Below, in pieces: positions 52,173-61,819 of a stretch of 64,000 nt of DNA. Every line of letters starts with the position of its first letter. Within the stretch, counting starts at the first letter, position 1. The stretch is taken from contig CAZVLA010000020.1 in NCBI GenBank assembly GCA_964627805.1, forward strand, positions 1-64,000, written 5' to 3'. Under the pieces are notes generated by a model. That model was not told the DNA's origin and ran no database searches. It worked only from the letters and a program-made list of their open reading frames with translations. This stretch comes from CAZAMI01 sp964627805 (GTDB lineage Archaea; Thermoproteota; Thermoprotei_A; Sulfolobales; NBVN01). Position numbers and translations under genes: made by a program.

Positions 52173-54077
52173 ATGGGTGGGGAGTTCGTATTAGGTGTTA
52201 ATTACTGGGCTAGAGGGTTAGGTACCTCAATGTGGAGGAGGTGGAGACGTGAAGTTATTGAGTCCGACGTTAAGTTAATGAAGGAGTTAGGGATTAACTC
52301 CGTTAGGTTCTTCATATTAATACAGGACTTCAGTAACCCCCACGCTGAAGTGCGTGAGGAAGCATGCGCACACTTAAGGGAATTCCTTAAGCTCCTTAAG
52401 GAGAACGGGATCAAAGCCTACTTAACACTACTCGTTGGCCACATGAGTGGTAGGAACTGGTTAATACCGTTTGAGGGTAGGGAAGGGATATTCAGTACTG
52501 AATTCCTCTACAACCTACGTAAGTTCCTTAACTCATTAATTAAGTGCGTAGGTCGTGATGTCATTAAGGAATGCGTTAGTGGTTGGGTGATATCTAATGA
52601 ATTAATGCTTTACTCAAGACCAAAGAGTAGGGCTCAGTACTTAGGGTTTGTTAGGGCTGTTAAGGACTTAATCAAGTCCTTAGACCCTAATAAGCCTGTA
52701 GGCTTAGGTGATGTGTCTGACCTAGGGACTGAACCACCTAACATGGCTGAAGTAGCTGACTACAACGCATTTCACCTCTACTACTACGATAGTGACGTAG
52801 TTAGGCATGGGCTAGCCTACGCCTTCGCTACTGAACTATACAGCTTAGGAGGTAAGGTGCGAGTCGTGGCTGAGGAGTTAGGGTTTAGCTCAGCTCAATA
52901 CAGTGATGAGGAGATAACTAAGTTCCTAAGGGTAGTACTAACTACTGTATTAGCTAATGGTGCTTCAGGTGCTTTAATTTGGTGCTTCAGCGACTTCAGT
53001 ACTGAAGCTGAGCCTCCCTACCTATGGAAACCCTTCGAACTCTCATTCGGTTTAGTACGTAGTGATGGTAGTTTAAAGCCTCAAGCCTACGTAGTTAGGG
53101 AGTTCTCTAAGTTAATTAGCGAATTAAGTAGTAGGGGATTCCTAAGTAAGTTCAGACCCATTAAGGACTCAGTAGTCATTACTTACCCAGCATTCACCTA
53201 TAGAGACGACATTGAATTCATAAGTTACGACTACTCAGTAATTATGTCAGCACTCCTAGAGTCCTACGTAGCTCTTAAGACGGCAGGGGTTAACCCATTA
53301 GTACTCCCTGAGGAATACTTGAGTAGGTACGGTAGTGTTAAGGTAGTTCTAGCTCCCTCAATACCTACGATGCTATCAACTACTTGGAGATGGTTCATTA
53401 GTTACGTTGAGAGTGGTGGTGTACTGTACTATAGCTTCGCTAAGTACCCTACATGGCTTCATGAAGCACCTACGCATTTATGGAGTGAATTATTCGGTGT
53501 AGTACCTAACCTACCTGCTGGATCCGTAGGTACTGAAGCACCTACTGAGGTATTCATTAACTACGGTAAGTACCGTGAAGTTATTAAGGTACCTAGGAGG
53601 GGCTTTAAAGCCATTAGCTACTTATTCAAACCCATTAAGTCTGAAGTAGTTGGTAGGGACTCTTCAGGTACTCCTCAAGTATTCATTAATAGATTAGGTA
53701 ATGGTTACGCAGTACTTACCTCATTCCCTATTGAAGCACTGAGTTATGATAGGTACTCAAGGGATTCATGGAGGGTTGAGGTACGTAAGCTCTACTCACT
53801 AGTCATGAAGTTAGCTAACGTCAGAAGCTACGTAAGTATTGAGGGTGGTGAGGACTCCATCGAGGTAGTTCCCTGGGGTGGTAGTGATGAGGCACTACTC
53901 TTCATAATTAATCACTCAGTAAGTAATACTGAGTTTAAGGTACTACTAAGTAAGGGAGTGAGGAGGTATGAAGTAATCCATAGCTTAGGTAACGTGACTC
54001 ATGAACCCAGTAATGACTCATTAAGGGTTAGGACTGAAGGTAGGTCAGCATCAGTCATCTATATAGAGCATCCATGA
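52173..54077 (+). CDS. GH5-like glycoside hydrolase with C-terminal glutaminase-like domain
   Basis: A 634-residue protein. The N-terminal ~340 residues are a GH5/GH42-type (beta/alpha)8 barrel: acid/base Glu143 in VISNEL and nucleophile Glu235 in VVAEELGF. The following ~200 residues resemble the beta-galactosidase trimerisation fold (VKVVLAPSIP, then VESGGVLYYSF), and the end is a small beta domain. No signal peptide is seen, so it acts in the cytosol on imported mannosides or galactosides, as an inference. It lies 57 bases before the STAND regulator gene. Confidence 0.82.
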   Translation: MGGEFVLGVNYWARGLGTSMWRRWRREVIESDVKLMKELGINSVRFFILIQDFSNPHAEVREEACAHLREFLKLLKENGIKAYLTLLVGHMSGRNWLIPFEGREGIFSTEFLYNLRKFLNSLIKCVGRDVIKECVSGWVISNELMLYSRPKSRAQYLGFVRAVKDLIKSLDPNKPVGLGDVSDLGTEPPNMAEVADYNAFHLYYYDSDVVRHGLAYAFATELYSLGGKVRVVAEELGFSSAQYSDEEITKFLRVVLTTVLANGASGALIWCFSDFSTEAEPPYLWKPFELSFGLVRSDGSLKPQAYVVREFSKLISELSSRGFLSKFRPIKDSVVITYPAFTYRDDIEFISYDYSVIMSALLESYVALKTAGVNPLVLPEEYLSRYGSVKVVLAPSIPTMLSTTWRWFISYVESGGVLYYSFAKYPTWLHEAPTHLWSELFGVVPNLPAGSVGTEAPTEVFINYGKYREVIKVPRRGFKAISYLFKPIKSEVVGRDSSGTPQVFINRLGNGYAVLTSFPIEALSYDRYSRDSWRVEVRKLYSLVMKLANVRSYVSIEGGEDSIEVVPWGGSDEALLFIINHSVSNTEFKVLLSKGVRRYEVIHSLGNVTHEPSNDSLRVRTEGRSASVIYIEHP

Positions 54078-54133
54078 GGAGATACTTTTTAACTTTTAAA
54101 TCACATAGCCCTTAGTTTAGAACGTAGCCGGTT

Positions 54134-56539
54134 GTGAAATTAATGGGTGTAGGTAACTTACTAAGCACTAAGGAGGTACTGAAGGCATTATCAAGTGATG
54201 TTAATCTAAGAATAATCGTCACTCTAGGTAAATTAGGTGGCTCTAATCCGAGGGAGCTAGCTAAGCTACTAGGTATGTGCGAGAGTGACGTATCTAGGAG
54301 GTTATCTAGACTTAGGAAGTTAGGTATAGTCGACTGTGAGTGGGTTAGAGTGGGTAATAAGAATGTTAAGGTATTCAAGTTAAGGGTAAGTGAATTAACT
54401 ATTGACTTAGTAACTGGTAAGGTAAGTACTTCCAGGAAGTTACTGAGTACGCTAAGTGATGAGTTACTAACGAAGTACTTAAGAAGTAAAGTACCTGAGG
54501 TTAGGTTATTCGTTGGTAGGCACGACGAGTTACGTAGGCTTAGGAGGTCAGGAAGTAATGTAGTAATTGTTACTGGGTTACATGGCATAGGTAAGACATT
54601 CCTAGTAGCTAATTACTTGAGAGAGTACGTTAAGGGGCCTACGTACTGGATTAACTTAAGTAGTGCAGATCATGCGGAGGATGTAGTGCGTAGGCTGGCT
54701 ATATACTTAAGTAGCTTAGGACGTAATGAGTTGCTGAACTACATTAACGCAGGAGGTAATGACGTCGATATTTACGTAGAAATAATATCAGAGATACTCT
54801 CAGCCCTTAATGCACACTTAGTAGTGGATGATTACCAGAAGGTAAGTGACCCTAGGTTAAGGGAGTTAATAGCTTCATTAGCTAGGAGGTTAGTCGGTGG
54901 TAAGTTAATAGTGATATCTAGGAGGTTACCCCACGAATTACTCACCTCCCTACATAACGTACTCCACATTAAGCTACTTGGCTTCAACCTCATGGAGGCT
55001 ATGGAGCTACTTAGGAAGTTAGGTGTTAACTTAAGTAAGGAGGAATTTAGTGAGGTATACGCATCAACTAGGGGGCACCCACTACTCCTTAAGATGTTCG
55101 CTGACGTAGTTAGGAATTACGGGTTGAGTAAGGCTATGGAGATCTTAAGTAAGGGCGACCTACCTAAGTCCCTATGGTCAATGATTCACAAGTCACTAAA
55201 GCCTGAGGAACGTGAGTTGCTTAGGGTACTATCATGCATTAATGAGCCGCTACCTCCTGAAGTTATTAGGGAGTTAATAAGTAGTAAGTACGTTATTAAG
55301 TACCTATACGCGTTAGAAGACTACGGATTAATTGAGGACTTCGGAGGGAAGTTCGGGATTAATGACTTAATTAGGGAGGTAGCTCTCAAGGCGTACCACG
55401 GGGGTAGGGTATGTAGGGAGGTTTATAGATCAATAGCTAAGTTACTTACGGAGTCCAGTGACTTTAGTGAATTGATTAGAGGTCTTCACTACTGCGTTAA
55501 GAGCGGTGATGAGAGTTTATGTGTTAATGGGCTTAGGAGGAGGTACTGGGTTATTGAGCATAGGTTACTTGAGTACCTAATACCTTACTATGAAGTTCTT
55601 AAATTACTTACTAAGGTGATTAAGAGTAGTGAGGGGTTGGCGTACTTAAATAGCGAGTTAGGTATCGTATTATTTAACCTAGGTAAGTATAGGGAAGCAG
55701 TTAATTACATGTTAAGAGCTAAGGAACTCTTTAAGTCGTTAGGTAATGAGGCGATGTACTTATCAGTTACTTCAATACTTATGGTACTGTACTTAAGTAT
55801 AGGTGATACTGAATTAGCTAAGGAGTGTGCTGAGGAAGTAGAAAGTAGGTTCAAGTTATTCGAGGAATCAACTAAGGACACGGTATTAGTGGGTAAGGTG
55901 GGGTTCACGGTCTACGCTAACCTAGCTAGGCTCTACTCTGAGTTAGGTGATTTAAGTAAGTGTTATGAGGACGTGGTTAAGGAGGGTAAGTACGCTGAAA
56001 TGAGTGGTAGCTTATTCTTTAAGGCATTAGCTAGGTTCCATTTAGCCGTAGTTAAGAACTTACTAGGTATGAGGGAGGAGGTTCTTGAGCCACTAATGGA
56101 TAGTTACTTAGGGTTTAAGGAGGAGGGACTCAAGGCGTTTGCTTCCTCAGCCGCTATGGTGCTGTCGAAGGTGCTCTACGAGTTAGGTATGTTAGGTGAT
56201 GCATTTAGATACGCTAGTGAGTCCTTTGAGGGATTTAAGGAGCTTAAGTACTTCGGGAAGGTATGCGATAGTGGCGCTATGCTAGCGCTACTAAATAATG
56301 AATTAGGTAATCATAGGGAAGCTATCCAAATAATTAAGGATATAAGGCCGACGTGCGTGAGTGGCGCAGGTAATGCCTTATACGTAGCAGCTTCAATAAT
56401 AATTAATGCATCCCTAGGTAATTGCAGGGAATCGCTTCAGCTACTTAATAAAGTAGGTAGTGAATTACTGAGGAGAGCTGTTGGTGACGTAATATATAGT
56501 AAGGTGAGTGAATCAATAAGTAAGTGTGGTGCCTCATGA
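54134..56539 (+). CDS. HTH-STAND-TPR transcriptional regulator
   Basis: An 801-residue regulator. Residues about 10-95 form an ArsR-like winged helix (SNPRELAKLLGMCESDVSRRL). A STAND/NB-ARC-type ATPase follows: Walker A GLHGIGKT at 148-155, Walker B HLVVDDYQ near 230, and the sensor region near LIVISRRLP. From about 440 the protein is TPR repeats (LGIVLFNLGKYREAVNYML). Such proteins bind a ligand through TPRs and oligomerise with ATP, as MalT does. The GH5 gene just before it suggests a sugar as ligand. Confidence 0.85.
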   Translation: MKLMGVGNLLSTKEVLKALSSDVNLRIIVTLGKLGGSNPRELAKLLGMCESDVSRRLSRLRKLGIVDCEWVRVGNKNVKVFKLRVSELTIDLVTGKVSTSRKLLSTLSDELLTKYLRSKVPEVRLFVGRHDELRRLRRSGSNVVIVTGLHGIGKTFLVANYLREYVKGPTYWINLSSADHAEDVVRRLAIYLSSLGRNELLNYINAGGNDVDIYVEIISEILSALNAHLVVDDYQKVSDPRLRELIASLARRLVGGKLIVISRRLPHELLTSLHNVLHIKLLGFNLMEAMELLRKLGVNLSKEEFSEVYASTRGHPLLLKMFADVVRNYGLSKAMEILSKGDLPKSLWSMIHKSLKPEERELLRVLSCINEPLPPEVIRELISSKYVIKYLYALEDYGLIEDFGGKFGINDLIREVALKAYHGGRVCREVYRSIAKLLTESSDFSELIRGLHYCVKSGDESLCVNGLRRRYWVIEHRLLEYLIPYYEVLKLLTKVIKSSEGLAYLNSELGIVLFNLGKYREAVNYMLRAKELFKSLGNEAMYLSVTSILMVLYLSIGDTELAKECAEEVESRFKLFEESTKDTVLVGKVGFTVYANLARLYSELGDLSKCYEDVVKEGKYAEMSGSLFFKALARFHLAVVKNLLGMREEVLEPLMDSYLGFKEEGLKAFASSAAMVLSKVLYELGMLGDAFRYASESFEGFKELKYFGKVCDSGAMLALLNNELGNHREAIQIIKDIRPTCVSGAGNALYVAASIIINASLGNCRESLQLLNKVGSELLRRAVGDVIYSKVSESISKCGAS

Positions 56540-56674
56540 GCTATCATCATTACTTAGTAATATACTTAAGTAGTACATTCTCTCAGCATCCAATACCTTA
56601 ATAACTAACTCCCTATCAACCCCAGTAACCCTAACTATGTAGTCGATTAGGTCCTCACTCACCTTCTCAATCAT
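56534..56674 (-). CDS. Small UBA-like helical protein (46 aa)
   Basis: A short minus-strand frame with ATG at 56674 and an AGGTGGC ribosome binding site 5 bases before it. The protein is a compact three-helix candidate (EDLIDYIVRVTGVDREL, then VIKVLDAERMYYL). Its stop codon overlaps the 3' end of the STAND regulator gene. The pattern recalls small archaeal proteins with UBA-like folds. Third-position bias in the frame is protein-like. Confidence 0.62.
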   Translation of the reverse strand: MIEKVSEDLIDYIVRVTGVDRELVIKVLDAERMYYLSILLSNDDSS

Positions 56675-56842
56675 GGTGCCACCTACTGAAAATCATTAAC
56701 CCTACATTTATGCATTAACAAGGTAATAATACTGAAGTTTGACCTCTCTAGTTAAGTCTACACATTAAGGGTCTAACAGGACCTGTCAAACCCACGTCTT
56801 ATATCCTTAATGAACCCACTTCCGTTAGGAGGTAATTAAGTA

Positions 56843-58705
56843 ATGGTGATGAGTAGTAAGTTAGGTTACGTAATTACGGTACTAATACTGACTTCCATAG
56901 TAATGACGTCGGTAGCTACAGCAACTACTCAATCGCAGGTAATGGGGGGTAGGTTTTGGTGGTTATACAAGGGGTTAAGGGTAGCGTACTTCGGACTAGC
57001 TCTTCAGACATCACAATCACCTGGAGCACCTTACGTACCGGGGAGTGAGAGGGAGTTAAGTACGACATCTAAGTCAGGAGCTATTAACTGGATAACTACG
57101 TATGTAGTTACTGATGTTGATGGGGAGGGTGTTAGGATTAAGTACGTGTCGTTCTCCATAATGATTGAGAAGAACCTAGTAATGAGTGATGAGTATAAAG
57201 TCGCTTACCTAAGGAATAAGCCATTCGATGGTCCATTCTGGATCGACCCCGCTAGAGTAGCTAATGTTAGGGTAGGTGATACGGTAACTCTAGGACCTCC
57301 GGGTAAGGAGAGGGCTTACAAGGTTGCTTACGTAGGTAGGTTAGACCTATCCCCATTCTCTGAAGGTAGTGACTCACTAAAGCAGTTAATTAAGTACGCA
57401 TTAGCTATCCCGCTACCTAAGGGCACCTACAGGGACATAGTAATTCTAAACCTAATCACTCAGAAGGGTAAGGAGGGGAGGGAGTACCATACGTTAGTAA
57501 TTGATAAGGTCACGGGCTTAATAATAGCTCAAATGCTTAGTGGATTCTCATCATCAATTAAGGGCGAGCTAGGCGTTACGGTTGAGAGTAGTAGTGTCGT
57601 ATTAGTACTAGCTGAGGTGACCCTAGACCTAGAGAGTAAGTTACCCCCATACAGTAGTTACGATTACGGACCTTACCTACATACAGGCTACGGATACGTA
57701 ATAAGTGGTAGTATAGGCCTCGACTACTTGGTTATGTTAAGGTCACTCATAACGGGAGTGTATAAGGATAGGGTAATAATAATTGAGAATTGCTGGGCAT
57801 CTAGATCAGGAGGTACTGCAGCGTCGGAAGTCGATGTGTTCCTACTTAATCTGAAGACTTACGAAGGTAAGGTGATTTACAGTAAGTCAGCACTGGGTGC
57901 TCCATTAAGGGGTTTGAGTGATACATACAAATTACTACCTATGTACATAGGTAAGTACGTTAACGAGGATACTGTGGAGATCATGGGTGTTACCTATGAG
58001 AGTAGTGGTTATACCTCCGTCAATACTGATAATGGCGTAGTGAAGCTTAAGGTATTCACAGCTAGGGGTAACTTAGGGACGTTTGGACTAGCTAAGCTCT
58101 ACTACCTAAGCAATGGCTTACTAGTACTAGCGATACCAGCAATTAATGGGTACCCAATACGGGAAGTACTCATGGCTAAATCAAGTAGTGAGTACCTTAA
58201 GGAACTACCTTACTACAAACCACTACTGGTTAAGCCTACAGTAACTACGTCAGTAGGGACAGTTACTGAAGGTGAGGTAAGTAAGGCTAGAGCTACTACA
58301 ACTACCGCTAATACAGTAGCTAACTCAGTCACTAGTAAGTCAGTAACCAAGTCAGTAACGAGTATGGTAAGGACTACAACATCAATTAAGACCTCATCAG
58401 TCACTACATTCAAGACACCAATCAAGACTAAGAATACTAAAACTACTAAGGCAGTGGTAATTACTAAGGTAACAACATTAACTACATCATCAACGACATC
58501 AACAACCAGTAAGGTCAGTAAATCAGTCAGCGTAACTAGTACGTACCTAAGAAGTACCTCAACAAAGGCATTATCAAGTAAGGAGGGGAGTCAAGGAGGA
58601 GTAACTAAGGGTGGTGTACCAGTAATCATTAATTACTTAGTAGTAGCTGTAGTAGCAGCAACTATAGCATCAGTAGTTACGTTGATAGCCCGTAGGCGTA
58701 GGTAG
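56843..58705 (+). CDS. Secreted surface protein with Ser/Thr-rich stalk and C-terminal anchor
   Basis: A 620-residue protein. An N-terminal signal peptide spans about 6-28. The middle (about 30-455) is a beta-rich domain. Residues about 475-590 are a Ser/Thr/Val/Lys repeat-like stalk, probably O-glycosylated, and one membrane helix at about 596-616 precedes RRRR at the very end. This is the usual build of archaeal S-layer-associated proteins. A ligand is not predictable; it is likely on the cell surface. Confidence 0.78.
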   Translation: MVMSSKLGYVITVLILTSIVMTSVATATTQSQVMGGRFWWLYKGLRVAYFGLALQTSQSPGAPYVPGSERELSTTSKSGAINWITTYVVTDVDGEGVRIKYVSFSIMIEKNLVMSDEYKVAYLRNKPFDGPFWIDPARVANVRVGDTVTLGPPGKERAYKVAYVGRLDLSPFSEGSDSLKQLIKYALAIPLPKGTYRDIVILNLITQKGKEGREYHTLVIDKVTGLIIAQMLSGFSSSIKGELGVTVESSSVVLVLAEVTLDLESKLPPYSSYDYGPYLHTGYGYVISGSIGLDYLVMLRSLITGVYKDRVIIIENCWASRSGGTAASEVDVFLLNLKTYEGKVIYSKSALGAPLRGLSDTYKLLPMYIGKYVNEDTVEIMGVTYESSGYTSVNTDNGVVKLKVFTARGNLGTFGLAKLYYLSNGLLVLAIPAINGYPIREVLMAKSSSEYLKELPYYKPLLVKPTVTTSVGTVTEGEVSKARATTTTANTVANSVTSKSVTKSVTSMVRTTTSIKTSSVTTFKTPIKTKNTKTTKAVVITKVTTLTTSSTTSTTSKVSKSVSVTSTYLRSTSTKALSSKEGSQGGVTKGGVPVIINYLVVAVVAATIASVVTLIARRRR

Positions 58706-58720
58706 GTAATACGTTTTTAA

Positions 58721-59158
58721 TCAATCCTTAAATAGGTTCTTGAGTTCATTAATTAACCCCCTGAGTTCATTAAGCATCGCAATGTCATCACCACCTAACT
58801 TAATTAATCCCCTCTTAACCAGCTTTACATACGCCTCAAGAACTATCTTCATACCTAAGTAATTCTTTCTCAGTATGCATGGGAGCTTACTTACTAGGAA
58901 GTTCATCCCCTCCTCAGTTAGTCTGTATATGATTACTTGACGCTCACCCCTACCCTCCTCACTCCTACTTAAGTAGCCTTCCTTAGCTAATTCATTAAGT
59001 ATCCTATATATAGTACCTATTGACGGTACCCACTTACCACCACTTAACTCACTAATCCTCCTGCATAGCTCGTAACCATGTATACCATCGTTAATTAGCG
59101 CTAGAGCTAGTGCTAAGACCTTAAGAGCACCAACCCTACGCTCACTTGCCTCCCTCAT
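58721..59158 (-). CDS. PadR-family transcriptional repressor
   Basis: A 145-residue PadR protein: winged helix near residues 15-85 (IHGYELCRRISELSGGKWV, then SIGTIYRILNELAKEGYL) and a C-terminal helix for dimerisation. PadR proteins often repress neighbouring drug-efflux genes and are released by drug binding. It is divergent from the MATE gene by 68 bases, with a 24-base palindrome in between. Confidence 0.88.
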   Translation of the reverse strand: MREASERRVGALKVLALALALINDGIHGYELCRRISELSGGKWVPSIGTIYRILNELAKEGYLSRSEEGRGERQVIIYRLTEEGMNFLVSKLPCILRKNYLGMKIVLEAYVKLVKRGLIKLGGDDIAMLNELRGLINELKNLFKD

Positions 59159-59162
59159 ATAG

Positions 59163-59186
59163 TTCTCCAGAATATATTCTGTAGAA
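59163..59186. promoter_or_regulatory. PadR operator candidate (24-bp palindrome)
   Basis: A perfect 14-base core CAGAATATATTCTG at 59168-59181 is extended on both sides by TTCT (59163-59166) and AGAA (59183-59186), with one unpaired position each side. It lies between the divergent padR and MATE genes, just upstream of the TATTTAAG box for the MATE gene, a position where bound PadR would block both promoters. Confidence 0.65.
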
Positions 59187-59226
59187 AGGTATTTAAGTGG
59201 AATAGCCTAACCCTCTCTAAGGGTAT

Positions 59227-60678
59227 GTGAGGTTGGGAGTTAAGGGATTCGGGCGTATTGAGGAGATTAGGGAGAGGGTCCTTCACGGTGACTTAGTAAG
59301 GACTATACTATGGCTTGCTTGGCCAGTCATGGTCGTTAACCTAGTTAACGTATCCTACAACATAGTCGATGCTATATGGTTAGGTAGGTTAGGTAGGCAG
59401 GCATTCAGCGCACCTACGGTATGTATGTTCCCAATAATGCTGATATACTCAGCAGTCATGGGTTACGCAATGGCGGGTATCTCACTAATATCTCAGTACG
59501 TAGGTGCTAAGGAGTTAGTAATGACTAGGAAGGCAGCAGGTCAGTTACTTACCTTCGGCTTAATAGTTGGTGTATCAACTAGCTTAGTAGGTTACTTAGT
59601 AGCTCCCTACATATTAAGTGCTATGGGTGTACCACCAGACGTCTACCCACTAGCTCTTAGTTACTTAAGGGTGATGTTCTTAGGTATGCCATTAATAATA
59701 CCTGGTTTCGGGTACGTAGTCATAGCTAATGCCTTAGGGGACACTAAGACACCTATGAAGTTAAACGTAGCTACCTCACTAGCTAACATAGCCTTAGACC
59801 CCATACTCATCTTCGGACTACTTGGGATGCCTAGACTAGGTGTTGTAGGTGCTGCAATAGCTACCGTAGCGTCTAGGTCAGCAGCTACGGTAGCGGGTAT
59901 TGCATTACTGTTTAGAGGCTTTAGTGGGGGCTTCAGAATAGGTCTTAAGGACTTAAGGCTTGAGGGTTGGTGGTTGAGGAAGGTACTTAAGATAGGTACG
60001 CCACTAGCTATTCAGCAATCATCTAATGCCTTAGGATTCACGATACTAATGTCGATAGTCTCTAGATTCGGCTCAGCATACATAGCTGCTTTCGGTGTGG
60101 TCTCTAGGATCATGAGCTTAATACAGGTATTTACTGGGGGCATTAATAGGGCTGGGTCCATAGTAGTTGGTCAGAGCATAGGTGCTGAGTACTATGAGAG
60201 GGCTAAGGAAGCAGCTATGAAGGTAATGCTAATAACGTTCACGGCACTAAGTGTAGGTGCTACAGTTATTTACTTAAGTAGGTCATGGCTAGTTCAAGCA
60301 TTCGTTAACGACCCGACAGTAGTACCGGTGGGTTCGGAACTCATAACGTACATGGCGCCAGCAATGCCCTTCTTCGGTCTCTTCGCAGTATGTGGTTCAG
60401 TAGCTAGTGGTTCAGGACACACGAAGTTCTACGCAGCAATATCAGTTATTAGGTTATGGGCATTGAGGATAGGGATTAGCGTAGTCCTAGCTTACGTAGC
60501 TGGATGGGGAGCTAGAGGTGTGTGGTTAGCTATGGCCCTAAGTAACTTAATAGCTGGTGTAGCGTCAGCAGCTTGGGTTATGAGGGGTACTTGGTTAAGG
60601 AAGGTAATAGAGACACCTAAGGTACTCCATAAATCCGTAGCAAAGAGTGAAGCTACTCAAAAAGCTTACACTAATTAA
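59227..60678 (+). CDS. MATE-family multidrug/sodium antiporter
   Basis: A 483-residue protein with about 12 membrane helices and clear MATE features: ILWLAWPVMVVNLVNVSY near 23-40, then the duplicated halves. It uses a proton or sodium gradient to expel cationic drugs or organic compounds. The divergent PadR repressor and the palindrome between them suggest ligand-inducible control. The start is GTG at 59227, since an ATG two bases before is out of frame. Confidence 0.9.
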   Translation: MRLGVKGFGRIEEIRERVLHGDLVRTILWLAWPVMVVNLVNVSYNIVDAIWLGRLGRQAFSAPTVCMFPIMLIYSAVMGYAMAGISLISQYVGAKELVMTRKAAGQLLTFGLIVGVSTSLVGYLVAPYILSAMGVPPDVYPLALSYLRVMFLGMPLIIPGFGYVVIANALGDTKTPMKLNVATSLANIALDPILIFGLLGMPRLGVVGAAIATVASRSAATVAGIALLFRGFSGGFRIGLKDLRLEGWWLRKVLKIGTPLAIQQSSNALGFTILMSIVSRFGSAYIAAFGVVSRIMSLIQVFTGGINRAGSIVVGQSIGAEYYERAKEAAMKVMLITFTALSVGATVIYLSRSWLVQAFVNDPTVVPVGSELITYMAPAMPFFGLFAVCGSVASGSGHTKFYAAISVIRLWALRIGISVVLAYVAGWGARGVWLAMALSNLIAGVASAAWVMRGTWLRKVIETPKVLHKSVAKSEATQKAYTN

Positions 60679-60729
60679 TGACTCAAGCCTCACTTAATGC
60701 GGTATTGAGTTATTAAGTACTTAAAGTAA

Positions 60730-61449
60730 TTACCTCCCCTTAACTATAGATTCAACTACTGTCCTTAACTCCTTAAGGTGGAGTAAGTCGCTCGGTGGTC
60801 TCCTACCTTTAAACTCAGTAGGTATTGGGTCACTCACTATCATGGCCTCACTAATTACTCCGTAGAGGTTCTTAGGTGGTAGGATAGCTACTGCCCTAAC
60901 CTCACCTTTCTTTACGTTAGGGATGTTAGTGACTACGGTTAGTGAGAACTTCTCCGTACCCACCTTAAGTACCCATAACCTATCAGCGCTTGAGTGCCTA
61001 CTAACCGTAACTACTTCAACACCAACTACATCAACCCCATACTCCGGTAGGTTCTCCTCACCAAGGGCTAACCTAGCCTTAAGCCCTATCAGTGCTAGTA
61101 AGGAATACTTAATCTCAGCGACTGCTAACTTAGATGACGTACCCTCCACTCTAAAGTTAGGTGGTGGTAGTAAGTACTTGCTAAGCTCCCTAGCCGTACC
61201 CGCTAACTCCTTGAGTTGGGGGCTACTGAGTAAGTAGTTCAGAGGTAAGTAGCTGTACTTAATACTCATTAATAATGACCTAGCCCTACTCAGTAGGGAC
61301 TCAGCCACACCCCTATTTAGGGGGTAGGGTAACCCCCAAGACTTAACCCTAGACTCAAGCCTGTGGAGAGCGTCCTCAGCAATCAGTATCCTGTAATCCC
61401 TTGACGTATCCACAGCAACAGCACCGTAAGTACATACGTGACCAATCAT
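60730..61449 (-). CDS. OB-fold tRNA-binding protein (EMAP/CsaA-like)
   Basis: A 239-residue protein. The N-terminal ~125 residues are helical. Residues about 135-215 form an EMAPII/tRNA-binding OB fold (EVVTVSRHSSADRLWVLKVG, then NLYGVISEAMIVSD with the LxGVxSxGMI-like signature). In other genomes this domain is the C-terminal appendix of MetRS or the MetG2 subunit. The MetRS here, at 13969, lacks it, so this protein may act in trans on tRNA binding. Confidence 0.75.
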   Translation of the reverse strand: MIGHVCTYGAVAVDTSRDYRILIAEDALHRLESRVKSWGLPYPLNRGVAESLLSRARSLLMSIKYSYLPLNYLLSSPQLKELAGTARELSKYLLPPPNFRVEGTSSKLAVAEIKYSLLALIGLKARLALGEENLPEYGVDVVGVEVVTVSRHSSADRLWVLKVGTEKFSLTVVTNIPNVKKGEVRAVAILPPKNLYGVISEAMIVSDPIPTEFKGRRPPSDLLHLKELRTVVESIVKGR

Positions 61450-61819
61450 AAAATAAGTAAGCTAAGCAATTAAGAATCAAGTACAGCCTGACAAATCACT
61501 AAAGCTCCCCTTAAGTATGTGGTGAGGGATACGTACCCTACATACAAGTTTAAGTCCTAGGCAAACCCTACATACATCACGAGGTAATTCACGTCACTAC
61601 CGCACATAACTCCACGTGATCAATGGTGCTTAAGTAACCACTCCCTCACTACTTTACTACCAGTACTTACTATGAAGCCCAACATGCAGAGCGTGATGCG
61701 ATACTAAGTAATGGCGGCTTTAGTAGCCATACCTAAATCCTAATTAAGTAACTCTTTCTTGGAGCGCCCTTCCCCCCACGCTTATTTACCTCTTCCGAAT
61801 ACTTAATGTAGGGAGTAAC
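61450..61819. promoter_or_regulatory. 370-base divergent gap with a spaced direct repeat
   Basis: No gene is found. ACCCTACATACA occurs twice, at 61535-61546 and 61565-61576, exactly 30 bases apart (about three helical turns). A 6-base stem GTATGT/ACATAC joins the first copy to the sequence before it. Such spacing fits a binding site for a dimeric regulator. The likely promoter of the CBS gene is the AT-rich part near 61780-61810. Confidence 0.35.

Noticed and set aside
54112..54588. 158-codon antisense frame over the STAND gene
   Set aside because: Shadow of the real gene; composition rich in Leu/Ser/Thr with no domain.
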